Assembly: GCA_023426865.1 (NCBI GenBank)
Contig: JAEZBT010000284.1
Span: 1-5,254, forward strand
DNA from: Actinomycetes bacterium
GTDB lineage: Bacteria > Actinomycetota > Actinomycetes > Actinomycetales > Cellulomonadaceae
Length of the DNA stretch: 5,254 bases
Reading direction: 5' to 3'
Each line of letters starts with the position of its first letter. Position 1 is the stretch's first letter. This document shows positions 1 to 5,254 of this stretch, piece by piece. The notes under the pieces are model-generated. The model saw only the letters and a program-made list of their open reading frames with translations. It did no database searches and was not told where the DNA came from. Position numbers and translations under genes: made by a program.

Positions 1-152
1 GCCCCACCCCGCAGCTCGCGCCGGACGGCGAGGTCGAGCGCCGTCGCCGCGCGGTGCATGAGGCCGCCGGAGAAGCCGCGCTCGGCCGCCAGCAGCGGCT
101 CCTCGGCGGCACGCACGTCGTCCGCACGGAAGGCCTGGATCACGGGCACCAT
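1..152 (-). CDS. nnr: NAD(P)H-hydrate epimerase / bifunctional Nnr, N-terminal fragment (5' part only; runs off the left edge)
   Basis: Fifty codons are visible, read leftward from an ATG at 152-150; the rest lies outside the window. The protein opens MVPVIQAFRADDVRAAEEPL and continues with an LMHRAATAL segment at about residues 31-39. This resembles the N-terminus of the YjeF_N domain of NAD(P)H-hydrate repair enzymes, whose actinobacterial members typically start with a short stretch, then A-[YF]-x-x-x-x-V-R-x-x-E, then an L-M-x-R-A-A helix. The family epimerises damaged R-NAD(P)HX in the cytoplasm; in the bifunctional form a C-terminal ADP-dependent dehydratase domain completes the repair. 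Neither the nucleotide-binding loop nor that second domain is visible, so the one- or two-domain form cannot be decided. The ATG fits the family's short leader, and a G-rich stretch just upstream (about 160-164 on this strand) could serve as ribosome binding site. The reading frame stays open upstream to a GTG at 194, a less likely start. The gene is divergent from metH with a 98-bp gap. Confidence 0.72.
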   Translation of the reverse strand, partial: MVPVIQAFRADDVRAAEEPLLAAERGFSGGLMHRAATALDLAVRRELRGG

Positions 153-250
153 CCTGCCGCCCCCGGCCGCGCCGAGCAGCCCCGATGCCGACACCGGCGC
201 CCCGCGTACCCTGGAACCCGGTCCAGGAACGGCGAGAGACGGGCGGCTGG
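153..250. promoter_or_regulatory. Divergent intergenic region between nnr and metH, probably holding both promoters
   Basis: This 98-bp gap separates two divergently oriented starts, so both promoters should lie here or inside the opposing gene. On the plus strand TACCCT at 207-212 fits the loose TANNNT actinobacterial -10 pattern and would put transcription start near 219, leaving a leader of about 30 nt for metH. No convincing -35 hexamer sits 16-18 bp upstream: 184-189 reads gatgcc. On the minus strand I see no convincing -10. There is no strong Shine-Dalgarno before metH: 231-250 holds GAGAG (234-238) and a GGGCGG run (240-245), both weak. The gap is too short for a full cobalamin riboswitch. 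Confidence 0.4.
210..227. promoter_or_regulatory. Perfect inverted repeat CCTGGA-N6-TCCAGG, candidate operator of metH
   Basis: CCTGGA (210-215) and TCCAGG (222-227) are exact reverse complements separated by ACCCGG. The dyad overlaps the possible -10 (207-212) and the predicted transcription start of metH, where a repressor would act. Its half-site/6-bp spacer layout resembles TetR-family sites such as that of the corynebacterial methionine regulator McbR (TAGAC-N6-GTCTA), but the half-site sequence differs, so the regulator is unknown. A six-base dyad in GC-rich DNA can arise by chance. It could also form a small hairpin in the mRNA leader. Confidence 0.3.
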
Positions 251-3922
<3,672 letters not shown>

Positions 3923-3925
<3 letters not shown>

Positions 3926-3966
3926 CGACCTGCTGACGACCTGCTGACGACGTCCCGACGACTCGG
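3923..3966. repeat. 11-bp tandem repeat at the metH stop codon (two exact plus two degenerate units)
   Basis: TGACGACCTGC occurs at 3923-3933 and again, exactly, at 3934-3944. It is followed by TGACGACGTCC (3945-3955) and CGACGACTCGG (3956-3966), which keep the period and the GACGAC core. The first TGA is the metH stop. Because 11 is not a multiple of three, the TGAs at 3923, 3934 and 3945 fall in three different plus-strand frames, closing every frame. The array fills nearly all of the gap before the convergent gene. It probably arose by slippage; a function is unproven. Confidence 0.8.
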
Positions 3967-3971
3967 CGTCA
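3945..3971. terminator. Possible weak bidirectional hairpin between convergent genes
   Basis: TGACG (3945-3949) can pair with CGTCA (3967-3971). An alternative is a bulged stem: GACG (3949-3952) with CGTC (3967-3970) plus CCGA (3955-3958) with TCGG (3963-3966) around a CGAC loop. It lies between two converging genes and covers the stop codon of the minus-strand gene (3969-3971). There is no T-tract on either strand, which is common in actinobacterial terminators but leaves the call weak. The stems are short and partly a by-product of the tandem repeat. Confidence 0.25.
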
Positions 3972-5254
3972 GCGGGTCTGGAGCCGCTGGGCCCGCTGGA
4001 AGTACTCGTCGCTGGAGATGATGCCGCCGATGATCTCCTCGGTACGCGCACCCTGCTGGATCGCGGTGACCCAGGTGGCCCGTCCGACCGGGTCGATCGA
4101 TCGGCCCAGGAGGTCCTTGTAGTAGCCGTTGACGACGGTGGTCAGGCGTTCGGTCGAGAGCAGGAACCCGCGAGCGACCACCTCCCGCGAGTGGCCCTGC
4201 GCGAGCACGGTCACCCAGCCCGCGACCTCGTCGTCGCTCGCGCCCCGGCCGAGCACGTGCCGGTACAGCTGACGGACCCACGCATCGGGCGTCGCGCCGG
4301 CCTTGCGGTAGTACTCCGCCGAGGCGAGGAACCCGCCCTCCATGCCCTGGATCGTCAGGCCGCGGGCCATCGCGTTCAGCCAGTCCTGCAGACCGACCGG
4401 GTCGGGACCCCGGCTGAGGAACTCGCGGTACACACCCGTGATCAGGCGGGAGCGGTACTCCGTGGACGAGGTGATCGCGTTCGCGACGGCACCGCGCGGT
4501 GTTCCGCGCTTGATGGCCGCGGTCCAGTGGACCAGGCCGCCCGCGTCCGGGGAGCGCCGGAAGAGGTCGTTGTAGACCTGCGTGACGTAGCGCGTGGTCG
4601 TCGAGCTGCTCGGCGCCGCCTTGCCGGTCCACCACGACGTGCGCATGAGCGCGCCGTCCCAGCTCAGCGAGACGTGCACGTGATCGGTGTGCGGGCTCAC
4701 CCCGTTGTACGGGCGCCAGCGGGCGTACTGGCTCGAGTTGCTCCAGATCCGCTGGTTCCAGATCACGTGCATGACGCCGAGCCGGCGGGCGTTGTACCCC
4801 ACCTTGCCGTCGGGGCCGGCGGCCGTCAGCCACTCGACGAACGAGTCCGCGACGGCCTTCTCACCGGGGTTGTTGACGTTGAGCGCCCAGTCGAACGCCC
4901 GGCCCTCCTTGTGCTCGCTCGTGCTCCCGACGTTGCAGGCCCGGCTGATGCCCGAGCTCCGGCCGGTGACGTAGTGCGCCAGGACGAGGTTCTGCAGGTA
5001 GACGGTGCCCGGCTTGGGCGTCGGGTCGCAGATCGCCTGCGGGTCGTAGGGCGCGTACTCGTCGACGACGGCGGGCGCGGGCATCGGCGCCATCGGGCCC
5101 GGCAGCGCGGCCGCGAACGGTCCGTCGAGCGACCGGGGGTCGCCGGCGGGGTCCGCCGTGGGATCCGCGTCGGGGCCCGGGGTGGGCTCGGGCGACGACG
5201 TCGGGTCGGGCTCGACCGTCGGGTCCGGCGTCGGGGTGGGCTCCGGCGTCGGGG
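3969..5254 (-). CDS. Probable exported LAS/M15-like zinc peptidase domain (ARB_07466-like) with Pro/Thr-rich linker and four DUF4214 repeats; 5' end outside the window
   Basis: The reading frame is open from the right edge to a TGA at 3971-3969, giving 427 visible residues. Order from the N-terminal side: a Pro/Thr/Asp/Glu linker (5254 to about 5121); a globular domain (about 5057-4620) with SEHKEGRAFDW and HTDHVHVS; a short Ser/Thr spacer (PSSSTTT); and four DUF4214 units to the C-terminus. The S-x-H-x-x-G-x-A-x-D plus H-x-H pattern is the zinc-site signature of LAS-type (VanY/M15-like) peptidases, which cut peptide bonds in peptidoglycan. Candidate ligands are the His at 4913-4911, the Asp at 4892-4890 and the His at 4676-4674. 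The only two Cys (codons 5030-5028 and 4937-4935) could form a disulfide, fitting an extracellular protein. An ATG at 5093-5091 exists, but the linker upstream is in frame, so it is almost certainly internal. A signal peptide would lie outside the window. It converges on metH and no functional link is evident. Substrate and activity are inferred. Confidence 0.85.
   Translation of the reverse strand, partial: PTPEPTPTPDPTVEPDPTSSPEPTPGPDADPTADPAGDPRSLDGPFAAALPGPMAPMPAPAVVDEYAPYDPQAICDPTPKPGTVYLQNLVLAHYVTGRSSGISRACNVGSTSEHKEGRAFDWALNVNNPGEKAVADSFVEWLTAAGPDGKVGYNARRLGVMHVIWNQRIWSNSSQYARWRPYNGVSPHTDHVHVSLSWDGALMRTSWWTGKAAPSSSTTTRYVTQVYNDLFRRSPDAGGLVHWTAAIKRGTPRGAVANAITSSTEYRSRLITGVYREFLSRGPDPVGLQDWLNAMARGLTIQGMEGGFLASAEYYRKAGATPDAWVRQLYRHVLGRGASDDEVAGWVTVLAQGHSREVVARGFLLSTERLTTVVNGYYKDLLGRSIDPVGRATWVTAIQQGARTEEIIGGIISSDEYFQRAQRLQTR
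3990..4589 (-). repeat. Four DUF4214 repeat units (about 48-49 residues each) in the minus-strand gene
   Basis: Units lie at about 4589-4443, 4442-4299, 4280-4137 and 4136-3990, with start-to-start spacing of 48, 55 and 48 residues. The shared pattern is V-x-x-x-Y-x-x-x-(L/F)-x-R-x-x-D-x-x-G-x-x-x-W, a Gly about eight residues later, then S-x-E-Y or a variant. Unit 3 has lost the D-x-x-G and the final Tyr (GRGASDDEVAGW, LLSTERL), and a six- to seven-residue insert (GATPDA) precedes it. DUF4214 is common in large bacterial surface or exported proteins, but its binding partner is not established. Here it may anchor the peptidase domain to the envelope or a polymer; that is a guess. Confidence 0.75.
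4620..5057 (-). other. Zinc-peptidase-like domain (ARB_07466-like C-terminal domain, LAS/M15 signature) within the minus-strand gene
   Basis: About 146 residues run from YDPQAICDPT to TSWWTGK. The segment holds SEHKEGRAFDW (from 4919), a helix-like EKAVADSFVEWL stretch, RRLGVMHVIWNQRIW, and SPHTDHVHVSLSW (from 4697). This order is the one I recall for the ARB_07466-like domain of secreted actinobacterial and fungal proteins, a little-characterised family. The His, Asp and His positions expected for zinc binding are all present, so nothing suggests a dead domain. Family name is from memory; catalytic activity is inference from the motif. Confidence 0.7.
5121..5254 (-). other. Pro/Thr/Asp/Glu-rich linker segment, low-complexity DNA
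   Basis: Read on the minus strand this encodes PTPEPTPTPDPT followed by further P-[TED]-P units and a PGPDADPTADP stretch, ending near SLDGP. Such PT/PD-rich linkers join modules of secreted and wall-bound proteins in Cellulomonas-type actinobacteria. The DNA consists of repeated GTCGGG/GGGCTC-like words on the plus strand, prone to slippage, so linker length may vary between strains. It supports an export signal and perhaps a further domain upstream, beyond the right edge. Confidence 0.8.

Noticed and set aside
1..152. Methylenetetrahydrofolate reductase (metF) as the divergent neighbour
   Set aside because: A metF neighbour would make pathway sense, but the 50 visible residues match the V-R-x-x-E and L-M-x-R-A-A pattern of the YjeF_N start and nothing of MetF.
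153..250. Cobalamin or SAM riboswitch upstream of metH
   Set aside because: The gap is only 98 bp. I see neither the conserved B12-box-type sequence nor a SAM-type stem arrangement, and a B12 riboswitch would need roughly twice the length.
185..250. Upstream ATG at 185 as the metH start
   Set aside because: It would add 22 residues (MPTPAPRVPWNP...) not expected in the family and would place the start before the dyad and the possible -10. Starting at 251 matches the E. coli N-terminus and total length.
4342..4974. Two small plus-strand open frames (4342-4575 and 4687-4974)
   Set aside because: Both lie antisense inside the minus-strand peptidase/DUF4214 gene and have no recognisable motifs, so they are shadows.

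Overview
The window is very GC-rich (well above 70% by eye), with G/C at almost every third codon position. Together with a Pro/Thr/Asp/Glu linker and DUF4214 repeats in a secreted protein, this points to a high-GC actinobacterium. A Cellulomonas-like member of the Micrococcales is my best guess, but this is inference from style and not from a marker gene.

Layout. (1) Positions 1-152, minus strand: the first 50 codons of a gene that leaves the window, best read as the N-terminus of an NAD(P)H-hydrate epimerase / bifunctional Nnr protein (YjeF_N type). (2) Positions 153-250: a divergent intergenic region with a perfect 6-N6-6 inverted repeat and a weak -10-like hexamer. (3) Positions 251-3925, plus strand: a complete metH, cobalamin-dependent methionine synthase, 1224 residues, with all four modules and all the key residues I could check. 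(4) Positions 3926-3968: a 43-bp convergent gap made largely of an 11-bp tandem repeat that places TGA in all three plus-strand frames, plus a weak hairpin. (5) Positions 3969-5254, minus strand: the C-terminal 427 residues of a gene whose start lies beyond the window. It encodes a Pro/Thr-rich linker, a zinc-peptidase-like domain (LAS/M15-like signature, ARB_07466-like) and four DUF4214 repeats, so probably an exported cell-wall protein.

The genes do not form one pathway. metH is a stand-alone methionine/folate-cycle gene, Nnr repairs damaged NAD(P)H, and the third gene looks extracellular. The two flanking genes both run opposite to metH, so metH appears to be monocistronic. The least described item is the peptidase-like DUF4214 protein. 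I see no mobile element, CRISPR array, RNA gene or defence system.
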